Source: Myxococcales bacterium (GTDB lineage Bacteria > Myxococcota_A > Polyangia > Haliangiales > Haliangiaceae). Taken from it: a stretch of DNA of 64,000 bases. The stretch covers positions 57,279-121,278 of the forward strand of contig JADJJK010000033.1 in the NCBI GenBank assembly GCA_016706545.1. Direction: 5' to 3'. Shown here piece by piece: positions 31,443 to 40,917 of the stretch; within the stretch, counting starts at the first letter, position 1; the number at the start of each line of letters is the position of its first letter. Position numbers and translations under genes: made by a program. The notes under the pieces were generated by a model. That model saw only the letters and a program-made list of their open reading frames with translations. It was not told where the DNA came from and made no database searches.

Positions 31443-34160
31443 ATGCCTCTCTTGAAGTGTCTCGGATTCATGCTGCTCGTTCCCTCGCTGCTCTCGTGCG
31501 GCGCCGAGCCACCAGAACCCTCGCCCAACGGCGTCGTGGAGCAGGCGATCGTCGACGGGACCATCGACACCGGAGACGACTTCCCGGAGGTCGGCCAGAT
31601 CTGGAACGCGGCCACCAACGGGGTCGGGTGCACCTCGGTCCTGGTGACGCCGCGCTACGCGCTGGCAGCGGCGCATTGCTTCACCGCGAACGCGCCGACG
31701 TGGGACGCCTCCTTTCGGACCTTGTTTGACGTCACCCCTTCGCTGTCGAGCCCGGTCCAGGGCTATCACAGCGGCGTCGCAAACAACGACATCGAGCTGC
31801 GCTGGCCAAAGTCGGTCACCTCGCTGGACGACATTTCGGACGCGAGCACGTCGATGGACCTGGCGTTGGTCCGGCTGGATACGCCGGTGACCGGGGTGGC
31901 CCCAGCCCGGCTGTCGGGGTTTCGCCAGGCGCCGTTCTGTCACGACGGCGACTACGGGATCGGCGTGGGCTATGGTCCGCGGTTCACCGACGGGCCGATG
32001 CAGCCTCGCAGCTACTCCCAGATCTACGACTACAGCGACGAGGAGCCGGTCTCCAACCAGGAGGCCTACCTGCACACGGGCGATGACGTCACGCGCCCCG
32101 GCGACTCCGGCGGGCCGCTGTTCTGGTGCGAGCTTGAACACCCGCTGTTCTGCAGCAACCTCGTGTGCGGCATCGCGTCGCGCTACCACTCGTCGGGACC
32201 CGCCGGCGCCGACTATGCCTCCGTCGACTCGCCGGGAGCGCTGGCCTGGCTCGGCGCGATCCTGCTCGGTCCGCCGCGCGGCGATGGCGGCCCGCAGCGT
32301 CTCCGCGACACCTGTGACCCCGACGAGGCGGACACCACCGAGGTGGCGGCGGGTGGCGGCGCGGACGGCGTGTGTGATCGCGTGGACAACTGCCCGCAGG
32401 TCGCCAACCCCGATCAGCGGGATCAGGACATGGACGGCCTCGGCGACGCTTGCGATGGCTGCGTGGCCACCGCGAACAACCGGGTCCGCCGCGACAACTC
32501 CAACGCGGCCGACGAGGCCGCGCTGTCACAGCCGGCCACGCCTGACGTCTGCGAAGCCCGGCCCATGAGCCTCCTCGCTGCCCGCGATGTCCCCGAGGAG
32601 GGGCCGGGGCAGCGCACGGTGACGGTGCCTCGCGTCGCGGTGGGGCCTGGCTGCACCGCCAGCGGCTCCGTCGCGGTGCCGGTGGCCAGCGGCAACGGCT
32701 TCTCCGTCACCTCGTTCATCGGCGGAGAGGGCGCAGATCAGCTCGGCTACACCCGCTATCGTCGCTGCGCGTGTCCGCGCAACTTCTCCACCCAGGACTG
32801 CCTCGCCGGCGCGGCGGCGTGTTCCCGCAGCAACGTGGTGGCGCCGCTGGCCGACATCTGGCAGGTCCCCACGCTGGTCGAGAGCGGCTCGTTCCTGAAC
32901 TACTCGCGGCTCACCAGGAGCCGCTCCGAGCTGGTGGCCACCACGTACCCCTCGATCCGCCTGTGGCCGCGGCCCAACACCCGGCAGCTTGGGCTGGCGT
33001 ACTGGAACGACGGCGACCTGGCGAGCACGCTGCCGGGGCCGGTGGTGCCCGACGGCAGCGAGCACGACATCTGGCGCGGCGTGGTGTGGTCGTGGGTCAA
33101 GAACTGGGGCAACATCAGGCCCGCGTCGACGGCGGTGACCGAGCGCTCCTTCGCGGCGCTGCGGCAGTCGGTGGCGGTCCTCGACGTCAAGGAGACCTGG
33201 CAGACCTCGGTGCCGGTGGTGTGCAACCCGGTGGTCCGCGGATGGATCCGGAACCCGTGGCGGTCCGCTGCGCCATGGAACGACGGCGGGATCTTCATCG
33301 GCGTGGACCCGGTGGACCCCAGCCCCGAGCGCGCGGTCTTGCAGGCTGCCACGTTCGCCCTCAAGAGCGCAGATCACAGCTACCTGGACGCCACCGTCGC
33401 CCAGGCGGCGGTGGACGACAACTACGTGTTCGTCGCTGCCTCGGACGTCGGCGGCTGGGCCAGCGGCAGCGGCGCCGCCGTGGTGCTGGACGCGCGCTCC
33501 CAGCAGGTGGTCACCGTGGTGCGCATGGCCGACGAGCACGCGCCCCTGCTCGCGGATGGCCCGCTGGCGCTGGTGGGCGAGCCCAGCGCCGACGCGCTGG
33601 TGGTGGCGGTGAGCGGACGCCGGCAGGAGGCCCGCTTCTTCGGAGGTCGGGTGGACGGCAAGTTCGCGATGCGCGTGTTCAGCCTGACCGAGGGCACCGA
33701 GTGGGTGGAGCCGATCCTCGACGGTGAGCTATATGGGCCGGTGGCCGCGACCTATCGCGCCGAGGATGATGCGTACTACGTGCTGGACGCGCCTGACGCG
33801 CAGACCATGCGGCTGGTGCGAGTGGAGCGGGGCCTGCACGCGGTGGAGCTGTTCAAGTGGCGGCGCGGGGCGCTCTACTCGGGCGCGGCGATCACCACCG
33901 GCAACGATGGCTCGCTGGTCATCACCACGCGCTCGGCCCAAGACAGCCGCATCGGGGTGATCCGCGTCCAGGGCGCGACCGCGCAAGCGGATCGGCTCTT
34001 CCTCGACGGGATCCGGCCGATGCAGACGCCCGCCTATCTCAGCAGCGGACGCCTCGGCGTGGTCACCAGGTCGTCGGGCGCGGAGGGCACGGTGCAGGCC
34101 CTGACCATGGCGCAAGGCAGCGCCACCACCATGGACGGCCTCGCCGCCCTGTTTCAGTGA
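31443..34160 (+). CDS. Trypsin-like (S1) protease lipoprotein with TSP3 repeats and large C-terminal domain
   Basis: The 905-residue protein starts with a lipoprotein signal, MPLLKCLGFMLLVPSLLSC, so it is likely lipid-anchored. Residues about 35-280 form a chymotrypsin-fold protease with the full triad: ALAAAHCF (His), SMDLALVRL (Asp) and RPGDSGGPLFW (Ser). Next come calcium-binding thrombospondin type 3 segments, DGVCDRVDNCPQVANPDQRDQDMDGLGDACDGC split across about residues 310-345. The remaining about 500 residues look beta-rich with repeated short strands and end at the stop; I recognise no family there. Alternative start ATG 31407 is less convincing because AGGA lies just before 31443. 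A likely role is cell-surface proteolysis. Confidence 0.85.
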   Translation: MPLLKCLGFMLLVPSLLSCGAEPPEPSPNGVVEQAIVDGTIDTGDDFPEVGQIWNAATNGVGCTSVLVTPRYALAAAHCFTANAPTWDASFRTLFDVTPSLSSPVQGYHSGVANNDIELRWPKSVTSLDDISDASTSMDLALVRLDTPVTGVAPARLSGFRQAPFCHDGDYGIGVGYGPRFTDGPMQPRSYSQIYDYSDEEPVSNQEAYLHTGDDVTRPGDSGGPLFWCELEHPLFCSNLVCGIASRYHSSGPAGADYASVDSPGALAWLGAILLGPPRGDGGPQRLRDTCDPDEADTTEVAAGGGADGVCDRVDNCPQVANPDQRDQDMDGLGDACDGCVATANNRVRRDNSNAADEAALSQPATPDVCEARPMSLLAARDVPEEGPGQRTVTVPRVAVGPGCTASGSVAVPVASGNGFSVTSFIGGEGADQLGYTRYRRCACPRNFSTQDCLAGAAACSRSNVVAPLADIWQVPTLVESGSFLNYSRLTRSRSELVATTYPSIRLWPRPNTRQLGLAYWNDGDLASTLPGPVVPDGSEHDIWRGVVWSWVKNWGNIRPASTAVTERSFAALRQSVAVLDVKETWQTSVPVVCNPVVRGWIRNPWRSAAPWNDGGIFIGVDPVDPSPERAVLQAATFALKSADHSYLDATVAQAAVDDNYVFVAASDVGGWASGSGAAVVLDARSQQVVTVVRMADEHAPLLADGPLALVGEPSADALVVAVSGRRQEARFFGGRVDGKFAMRVFSLTEGTEWVEPILDGELYGPVAATYRAEDDAYYVLDAPDAQTMRLVRVERGLHAVELFKWRRGALYSGAAITTGNDGSLVITTRSAQDSRIGVIRVQGATAQADRLFLDGIRPMQTPAYLSSGRLGVVTRSSGAEGTVQALTMAQGSATTMDGLAALFQ

Positions 34161-34165
34161 GCGCC

Positions 34166-35623
34166 ATGAAGGACCCTCGACAGCCCTGCAGCTCGCGTCG
34201 CGCCGTGGCGCTGGCGGCGCTTGCGCTGGCGCCGCTGGCGTCGTGCAAGGGTGCGCCCGCCGAGCGCCTCAGCGACGGCGCCGCCGCTGCGTCCTCGGCG
34301 GCGTCCTCGGCTGCGTCCTCGGCGTCCTCGGCGTCGCCGCGGCTCGGTGGTGAGCCCACGGCCGGCGGTGAGCCCACGGTCGGCGGTGAGCCTGGCGCTG
34401 GCCATTGGTCCTGGCTGCCCGGCGACTGGGCGCCGCCAGCGGGGCTGCCCGAGTTCTGCGAGCTCCGGATCGCCGCGCGGCCCGCGCGAGATCTCCCGCC
34501 GCTGCGGTGGCGCGCTTGCGCGTCGGGCCGCGCTGGCTGCCGGCAGCTCGTGGTGGACTGGGCCAGCGGCCGCGGCTCCAAGCTGGCGGTGGACGTCGCC
34601 GAGCCGGTGCGTCGGCTGTCCACCGGCGAGGTCGTCGTGCAGGTCACCCGGCTCTATCCCGACCCGCTCGAGCCGACCTTTGACCGCGTCATGCACGTCT
34701 TCTACCAGCTCGATGGCGCCGCGCGCTTCGCGTATGCCCTCGACGTGCGAGATCGCGGCGGCGGCCCGGGCTCGCAGCGCTGCGTCGGCCTGATCACCTC
34801 CAGCGACGCCGGCCTGGTGCATCGCGCCGACCTGTCTCGAGAGCGAGTGAGCGTCTTTGGCCACAGCTCCTGGGCGGATCCGCTGCGCGCCACCTACTCA
34901 CGTCAGATCCCCTTTGGCGAGCTCGGCGGCGGCGCGGGGCTGCAGGCCAGCGCCGGCGGCGCGGTCTACCTCACCACGCAGCTCACGGGCGGCATGGCGG
35001 TGGTGGACCTCGCCTCGCAGCGCGTGACCGTCCCCCGGGAAGGGGGGCGACCGGCGTCCATCGAGGGATATCGTCCGACCGCGCGGGGCGCCGTGGTGTT
35101 CCGGATCGGCGAGCGGGTGTCGCTCGACTACCTGAGCAAGGACGGCAGCACCAGGCCGCTGGTGACGCCGCCGGGCGCCCGCCATGTCTCGGGCTTCGCC
35201 CTCGATCGCAGCGACGGAGATCGCCTGGTCTGGGTCGAGGCCGATGACCTCCAGCCCGCGACCAACACCGTGCTCTACACGTCGCCCGCGGCGCAGCGCG
35301 AGGGCGAGCTGGAGCGGCGTCGGGTCACCTCGTTCGTCGACCCGAGCGGCGACGGCGGTGGTCACATGATCGCCAACGCCGGTCACGCGCTCCTCGTCAC
35401 CGCGCCCACGCAGGCGCTGCTGGTGCGGCTGGCCGATGGCCAGCGCTGGACCCTCACCGCCGAGCCGGGCACGGTGTTCATCAAGCCGATGTGGGTCGAC
35501 GATCAGGACGTCTGGATCGCCACCGGCGTCGCGCCGTACGCGGGCAGCGATGCCGTCGACGTCGACGGCGTCTTGCGCCGAGCCCGGGCGTCCCTCGACG
35601 CGGCGAGCCCCGGCGCCCGCTAG
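34166..35623 (+). CDS. Secreted lipoprotein, unknown (beta-propeller-like)
   Basis: The 485-residue product has a lipoprotein signal ending LALAPLASC, then a low-complexity Ala/Ser stretch and a short GGEP repeat (three units around residue 60-75). The rest is a series of short beta-strand motifs with tryptophans and aspartates, which resembles a propeller. I recognise no family and no catalytic motif. It starts only a few bases after the protease lipoprotein and is probably co-transcribed, so the two may act together at the cell surface. Confidence 0.6.
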   Translation: MKDPRQPCSSRRAVALAALALAPLASCKGAPAERLSDGAAAASSAASSAASSASSASPRLGGEPTAGGEPTVGGEPGAGHWSWLPGDWAPPAGLPEFCELRIAARPARDLPPLRWRACASGRAGCRQLVVDWASGRGSKLAVDVAEPVRRLSTGEVVVQVTRLYPDPLEPTFDRVMHVFYQLDGAARFAYALDVRDRGGGPGSQRCVGLITSSDAGLVHRADLSRERVSVFGHSSWADPLRATYSRQIPFGELGGGAGLQASAGGAVYLTTQLTGGMAVVDLASQRVTVPREGGRPASIEGYRPTARGAVVFRIGERVSLDYLSKDGSTRPLVTPPGARHVSGFALDRSDGDRLVWVEADDLQPATNTVLYTSPAAQREGELERRRVTSFVDPSGDGGGHMIANAGHALLVTAPTQALLVRLADGQRWTLTAEPGTVFIKPMWVDDQDVWIATGVAPYAGSDAVDVDGVLRRARASLDAASPGAR

Positions 35624-35785
35624 CGTCGCCGCAGAAAGGCGGGCAGGGTCTCAAATGGCTGGCCCAAGGAGACGGCTGGGCAGGCGAACGCCTGTAACGT
35701 AGGGTTGCCGCGAGCGCTCGTTCGCCGCGCCACCTTCGCTACCCTCGCCACCCTCGCCAGCGCCACCGCCGCCTCGACGCCTCGC

Positions 35786-38700
35786 ATGGATCGCCGTTCT
35801 TCGCAGCCGCCACGTTCCTCGTCCTCCGCTCCTGCCTCGGACCCCAAGGCCAAGGCTCCGCCAAGCTCCGGCGGCGCGGCGCCCCGACCTTCGCCGCGCC
35901 AGGGCCTGCCGCCGGGGTTGCGGCTGAGCGACCTGGTGTCGTTCCCGCCGGAGCTGCCGATCACCGCCAGCCTGGTGGAGCTGGTCAACGCGATCGTCGC
36001 CCATCCCGTCATCATCGTGGCCGGTGAGACCGGATCCGGAAAGACCACCCAGCTCCCGAAGATCTGCCTGGCGATGGGGCGGGGCGCCAACGGTCAGATC
36101 GGCTGCACGCAGCCGCGGCGCATCGCAGCGTCCAGCGTCGCGACCCGAGTGGCCGAGGAGCTGGACACCGAGCTCGGCGACGTGGTCGGCTACAAGGTGC
36201 GCTTCGGCGACCGGGTCAAGAACACCTCGTACATCAAGTTCATGACCGACGGGATCTTGCTCGCCGAGATCCAGAGCGACCCGCTGCTGCGCGGCTACGA
36301 CACCATCATCATCGACGAGGCTCACGAGCGTAGCCTCAACATCGACTTCCTGCTGGGCTTCTTGAAGCGCCTGGTGCCGCGGCGCCCCGATCTGCGCATC
36401 ATCGTCAGCTCGGCCACCCTGGAGACCGAGCGGTTCTCTGCGTTCTTCGACGGCGCCCCCGTGATCGAGGTCTCAGGCCGCACCTACCCGGTGGACGTGC
36501 TGTACCGGCCGCTCTCCAGCGAAGATGAGGACCTCGCCGACGCGGTGGCCAACACGGTCAGCGAGATCGCCGAGATGGATCCGCGCAACGACGTGCTGGT
36601 GTTCTTGCCGGGCGAGCGCGAGATCCGCGAGGCCATGGGCGAGCTCGAGAAGCGGTCGCTGCGGCACACCGTGTTGCTGCCGCTGTACGCGCGGCTGTCG
36701 GCGGCCGAGCAGCAGCGGGTGTTCCAGCCCCTGCCGCAGCGGCGGGTGGTGCTGGCCACCAACGTGGCCGAGACCTCGCTGACCATCCCCGGGATCGTCT
36801 ATGTCGTCGACGCCGGCGTGGCGCGCGTCAACCGGTACAACGTGCGTACCGGCGTGTCTCAGCTCCTGGTGGAGCCCATCTCCAGGGCCAGCGCTGACCA
36901 GCGCAAGGGCCGCTGTGGCCGCACCGAGAGCGGCGTGTGCTTCCGGCTCTACGAAGAGAAGGACTACGAGTCTCGGCCCGCGCACACGGATCCGGAGATC
37001 AAGCGCGTCAGCCTCGCCGGGGTCATCCTGCGCATGAAGGCGTTGCGGCTGGGCGACATCGAGAACTTCCCCTTCCTGGACCCGCCGCAGCGCCGCGCGA
37101 TCACCGAGGGCTACCGCGTGCTCGAAGAGCTGGGCGCTCTCCACGAAGACGGGCAGCTCACCACGCTGGGCGAGCAGCTCGGCAAGCTGCCGGTGGATCC
37201 TCGGCTGGGCCGGATGATCCTGGGCGGCCGAGACGAGGGCGCGCTGCGCGAGGTGCTGGTGATCGCCGCCGCGCTCGGCCTGCAGGATCCCCGCGAGCGG
37301 CCGCAGGCGGCGCAGCAGCGCGCCGACGAGGCGCACCGCAAGTTCAAGGACGAGGGCAGCGACTTCGCCGGTTACCTCAAGCTGTGGGCCTTCTGGCAGG
37401 AGGCGCGGGCGCGCAGCTCGCGCGGGCAGATGCACAGGCTCTGCCGCGACAACTTCCTGTCGTACAACCGGATGCGCGAGTGGGAGGACATCCACGACCA
37501 GCTCGTGCGCGTGATGCGCGAGCTGGACTTCGCGCCAAACTCTTCGCCGGGCTCGGCCGAGCAGATCCACCGCGCGCTCCTGCCTGGGCTGTTGAGCAAG
37601 ATCGGGATGTGGAACCCCGAGGCGCGCATCTATGTTGGCGCCCGTCAGACGCGCTTCATGATCCACCCGTCCTCGGGGCTCGCCCGCAAGCCGCCGCTGT
37701 GGGTGATGGCCGCCGAGCTGGTGGAGACCTCGCAGCTCTTCGCGCGCACCGTCGCCAAGATCGATCCGGCGTGGCTCGAGAAGGCGGCCGGCCCGCTGTG
37801 CCAGCGCAGCTATGGGGACCCGCACTGGGAGCAGAAGCAGGCCCAGGCCATGGCCAAGGAGCAGGTCATGCTCTACGGCCTGCCCATCATCAAGGATCGC
37901 AAGGTCGCGTACGGCCGCACAAACCCGGTGCTGTGCCGCGCCATGTTCATCACCCACGCCCTGGTTCGCCACGAGTACACCACCAAGGGCGAGTTCATGG
38001 AGCACAACCGCCGCTTGCTGGAGGAGGTCCACCAGCTCCGCGACAAGGCCCGCCGCAGCGACATGCTGGCGGACGAGTACGAGCTGGAGCTGTTCTTCGA
38101 GCGGCGCCTGCCTGACGGCGTGATCAGCGGCAAGACCTTCGAGGACTGGCGCCGGGAGGCGGAAGCGAAGGACCCGACCGTCTTGCACCTGTCGCGAGAG
38201 GACATCCTGCTGGGCGAGGCGCATGACCTGGCGCCCGAGCGCTACCCGGACGCGCTCACCGTGTCCGGCGCCCGGCTGCCGCTGACCTACAAGTTCGATC
38301 CGGGCGAGGACGACGACGGCATCACCCTCACCGTGCCGCTGGCCGTGTTGCCGCAGCTCGATCCCGCCGTCATGTCCTTCACCATCCCCGGCTGGCACCA
38401 GGCCAAGCTCCTGGCCCTGCTGGAGTCGCTGCCCAAGCCGCTGCGCAAGACGCTCGCGCCCCTGGAGCCGCTGTCGTTTGAGCTCGCGACCAGGCTGCGC
38501 CCGTTCGAGGGCGCGATGCTGCCGGCGTTGGAGCGCGCCATCCACGAGCTCACCGGCGAGCGCGTGCCGCGCGACGCCTGGGACCTGCGCGCGGTGCCGG
38601 TCCACCTGGGGTTCGGCTTCCGCGTGATCGATGAGCGGGACAAGGTGATCGCGCAAGGCCGCGACCTCGCCGAGCTGCAGCGCACGCTGGACCAGCGCGC

Positions 38701-39619
38701 GCGGGCGCTGTGGGGCGCGGCGCCGCGCGCACAACACGAGCGGGCCGGGCTCAAGTCCTGGGACTTCGAGTCGTTGCCGGTGTCCGTCACGGTCGACATC
38801 GCCGGCCGCCGGCTCCCCGCCTATCCGGCGCTCGTCGACGCCGAGACCGCGGTGGATCTGCGGCTGCTCGAGTCCCCGGCGGCGGCGGCCGAGGCCACCC
38901 GCGGCGGCGTCCGCCGGTTGCTGATGCTGCAGCTCGGCACTACCTTGGCCAAGCTCGAGGCGCAGCTCCCTGGCTCGCTCGCGCAGGGGCCGCTGGTCGG
39001 CGCCGGCTGGCCGGTCTCACCGCGCCGTCAGATCGTGCTGCGCGCGCTCGACGAGTCCTTCCGGCTCGACGAGCCAGAGCAGCTCCCGCGCAGCAAGGCC
39101 GCCTTCGCCGAGCGCCTGGCCGACGGCCGCGGCGTGCTCTCGGGCGTCCTGGCCCGGCTGGGCGTCATCGCCGTCGAGCTGTCCGCCGAGCTGGACAAGG
39201 CGCGCGGCGCGCTCAAGACCCTGGCCGCAAAGCCGGGGTTCCCCCGCGCCGTGCATGACGATCTGCAGACCCAGCTCGCCCACCTGGCGCCGCCGGATCT
39301 GATGCAGCGCACCTCCGTCACCCGCCTGGGGCACATCGCGAGGTACGCCAAGGCCATCTGCGTCCGCCTGCAGCGCCAGGCCAACGATCCGCCGAAGGAT
39401 CTGCACAAGGCGACCCAGGTCACCCCGCTGTGGCAGGGCTATCTCAAGAAGCTCGACGAGCGAAGAGCCAAGGGCCACCCGGTGGCGGAGCTGGAGGAGT
39501 TCGGCTGGCTGGTGGAGGAGCTCCGCGTCCAGGTCTTCGCGCCCGAGCTCAAGACCGCGGTGCCCATCTCGCCCCAGCGCCTGCAGGACCTCTGGAACGG
39601 CCTGTCACGCCACGGCTAG
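35786..39619 (+). CDS. hrpA: ATP-dependent RNA helicase HrpA
   Basis: The 1277-residue length and motifs match HrpA. GETGSGKT (motif I), TQPRRIAA (Ia), DEAHERS (II, DEAH box) and SSATLE (III) lie in the first domain. NVAETSLTIPGI and QRKGRCGR (V/VI) lie in the second. An HA2/OB region and the long C-terminal DUF3418-type region follow. It unwinds RNA in the cytoplasm. I prefer ATG 35786 (MDRRSSQPP); an upstream in-frame TTG at 35705 would add 27 Ala/Thr-rich residues. A Ser/Pro-rich N-terminal tail precedes the helicase core. The 162 bases before it contain only a short palindrome near 35,681-35,694. Confidence 0.93.
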   Translation: MDRRSSQPPRSSSSAPASDPKAKAPPSSGGAAPRPSPRQGLPPGLRLSDLVSFPPELPITASLVELVNAIVAHPVIIVAGETGSGKTTQLPKICLAMGRGANGQIGCTQPRRIAASSVATRVAEELDTELGDVVGYKVRFGDRVKNTSYIKFMTDGILLAEIQSDPLLRGYDTIIIDEAHERSLNIDFLLGFLKRLVPRRPDLRIIVSSATLETERFSAFFDGAPVIEVSGRTYPVDVLYRPLSSEDEDLADAVANTVSEIAEMDPRNDVLVFLPGEREIREAMGELEKRSLRHTVLLPLYARLSAAEQQRVFQPLPQRRVVLATNVAETSLTIPGIVYVVDAGVARVNRYNVRTGVSQLLVEPISRASADQRKGRCGRTESGVCFRLYEEKDYESRPAHTDPEIKRVSLAGVILRMKALRLGDIENFPFLDPPQRRAITEGYRVLEELGALHEDGQLTTLGEQLGKLPVDPRLGRMILGGRDEGALREVLVIAAALGLQDPRERPQAAQQRADEAHRKFKDEGSDFAGYLKLWAFWQEARARSSRGQMHRLCRDNFLSYNRMREWEDIHDQLVRVMRELDFAPNSSPGSAEQIHRALLPGLLSKIGMWNPEARIYVGARQTRFMIHPSSGLARKPPLWVMAAELVETSQLFARTVAKIDPAWLEKAAGPLCQRSYGDPHWEQKQAQAMAKEQVMLYGLPIIKDRKVAYGRTNPVLCRAMFITHALVRHEYTTKGEFMEHNRRLLEEVHQLRDKARRSDMLADEYELELFFERRLPDGVISGKTFEDWRREAEAKDPTVLHLSREDILLGEAHDLAPERYPDALTVSGARLPLTYKFDPGEDDDGITLTVPLAVLPQLDPAVMSFTIPGWHQAKLLALLESLPKPLRKTLAPLEPLSFELATRLRPFEGAMLPALERAIHELTGERVPRDAWDLRAVPVHLGFGFRVIDERDKVIAQGRDLAELQRTLDQRARALWGAAPRAQHERAGLKSWDFESLPVSVTVDIAGRRLPAYPALVDAETAVDLRLLESPAAAAEATRGGVRRLLMLQLGTTLAKLEAQLPGSLAQGPLVGAGWPVSPRRQIVLRALDESFRLDEPEQLPRSKAAFAERLADGRGVLSGVLARLGVIAVELSAELDKARGALKTLAAKPGFPRAVHDDLQTQLAHLAPPDLMQRTSVTRLGHIARYAKAICVRLQRQANDPPKDLHKATQVTPLWQGYLKKLDERRAKGHPVAELEEFGWLVEELRVQVFAPELKTAVPISPQRLQDLWNGLSRHG

Positions 39620-39639
39620 CGCCGGCTTGGCGGGTGGCT

Positions 39640-40644
39640 TCACCAGCACGGCCCGGTGCTGCCGTCGGCGCGCGGGCACGTCCCGCGCCCGTCCCATGGC
39701 ACCTGCGCGGCGCAGATCTGATCATAGGTCGCAGGCTCGAATCCGCCGCCGCCGAGCACCGCGGACACCGGCACGAACGGGATCTGCCAGGACTCCGCTG
39801 ACAGCGCCGCCAGCGCGGCCACGGCCTGGGCCGAGAACTGGCTCTTGTAGATCGAGAGCGTCGCGGGCAACGCGCTGCGAGTGCCCGCGGCGATCGCGTC
39901 ATAGCGCAGCAGCGCGGGATCGGCGGGGACCCACGGCCGCATCGTGAGCTGGCCCGCCAGGTCGACGTAGGGGCTCGTCGACTCGAGCATCAGCACTCGC
40001 GAGGGATCAAACCCCAGGCGGTTGGCCGCGGTGACCGCGAGGTACGCCGCGGCGCGATGATCCGGATGGCAGTACATGCCGTGCCGCGGGTCGAAGGTGA
40101 AGATGACGTCCGCTTGCGAGGCGGTCACGATGTTCTCGACGACCTGGGTGATCTGCTCGATGCGCTGGTCTCCCGGGACGCCGCTCACCATCTGGTTCCA
40201 GCGCTGCAGCGTGCCCAGCACCGTGTTCGACGAGGAGTCCTGCAGCGCCACCGCCCACATCTTGCCGCCAAACGCGCTCGCCACCTGCGCCTGCTCCCGC
40301 AGCCGCAGCGCGCCCAGGCTGCCCGGCGGGGCGCCGCCGGTGTCATTGACCCCGCACTCCTGTGGGCTGAGCTGACAGTTCCCCGCCCCGCCGTCCGTGA
40401 TCACCGCGAAGTGGCACGTGGCGCCCTGCCGCAAACACAGGTCCGCCATCAGCGGCGTCGCGAAGGTCTCGTCATCGGGGTGCGCCCCGATCCACAGGAT
40501 ATTCTGCACCGCGGCGGTCCCAAGCTGCTGCTGCAGCGGTGTGGGAGAATCCAACGGTCCTTCAGCAGAGGTGTCGACACACGCCACAGTGGTGAGCGAC
40601 AAGAGCAGGGAAAACCAGCGCAGCACGGGCAGGCAGGACAGCAT
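39640..40644 (-). CDS. PIG-L/LmbE-family deacetylase lipoprotein
   Basis: The 334-residue protein has a lipoprotein signal (LLLSLTTVAC) and the LmbE/PIG-L fold. AHPDDE near residue 55 provides zinc ligands, and a second zinc-type motif CHPDHRAAAY lies in the middle. These enzymes remove N-acetyl groups from GlcNAc-type substrates. A lipid-anchored, exported form suggests action on envelope or external glycans. The gene is convergent with hrpA, 20 bases away, and stands alone. Confidence 0.88.
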   Translation of the reverse strand: MLSCLPVLRWFSLLLSLTTVACVDTSAEGPLDSPTPLQQQLGTAAVQNILWIGAHPDDETFATPLMADLCLRQGATCHFAVITDGGAGNCQLSPQECGVNDTGGAPPGSLGALRLREQAQVASAFGGKMWAVALQDSSSNTVLGTLQRWNQMVSGVPGDQRIEQITQVVENIVTASQADVIFTFDPRHGMYCHPDHRAAAYLAVTAANRLGFDPSRVLMLESTSPYVDLAGQLTMRPWVPADPALLRYDAIAAGTRSALPATLSIYKSQFSAQAVAALAALSAESWQIPFVPVSAVLGGGGFEPATYDQICAAQVPWDGRGTCPRADGSTGPCW

Positions 40645-40917
40645 CCAGTCCTGGCTTACACATTCCGTGCCGGGTCATCCTGCGTGATGACCTGGTTGCG
40701 ATCACCGAACCTCCTGTCGTCATGGTGATGCCGCGACGTGCTTCGTCGTAGTTGGTAGCCGTGGTCACTGATGCATCCGGTGATGTGCATCGATAGCAGT
40801 CTATTCCGTTCTCTGCGTAAATTTTCTGCTCGCGGTGCGGTCTACGGCCTGCGCTGCGCTTTGGCTGGGATGTTCCAGTGAGGAGCGAGCGCGTCAACAA
40901 CGCATTGCTGGGAAGTC

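Noticed and set aside
35681..35694. CAGGCG-AA-CGCCTG palindrome before hrpA as operator or terminator
   Set aside because: Only six-base arms with a two-base spacer in GC-rich DNA; too weak to claim.
36473..38737. Long minus-strand open frame inside hrpA
   Set aside because: It is the antisense of a well-supported helicase and shows no domain pattern.
40562..40900. Small minus-strand gene upstream of the PIG-L gene
   Set aside because: It overlaps the PIG-L signal region in another frame, has no protein-like pattern, and the stretch looks like a promoter region.
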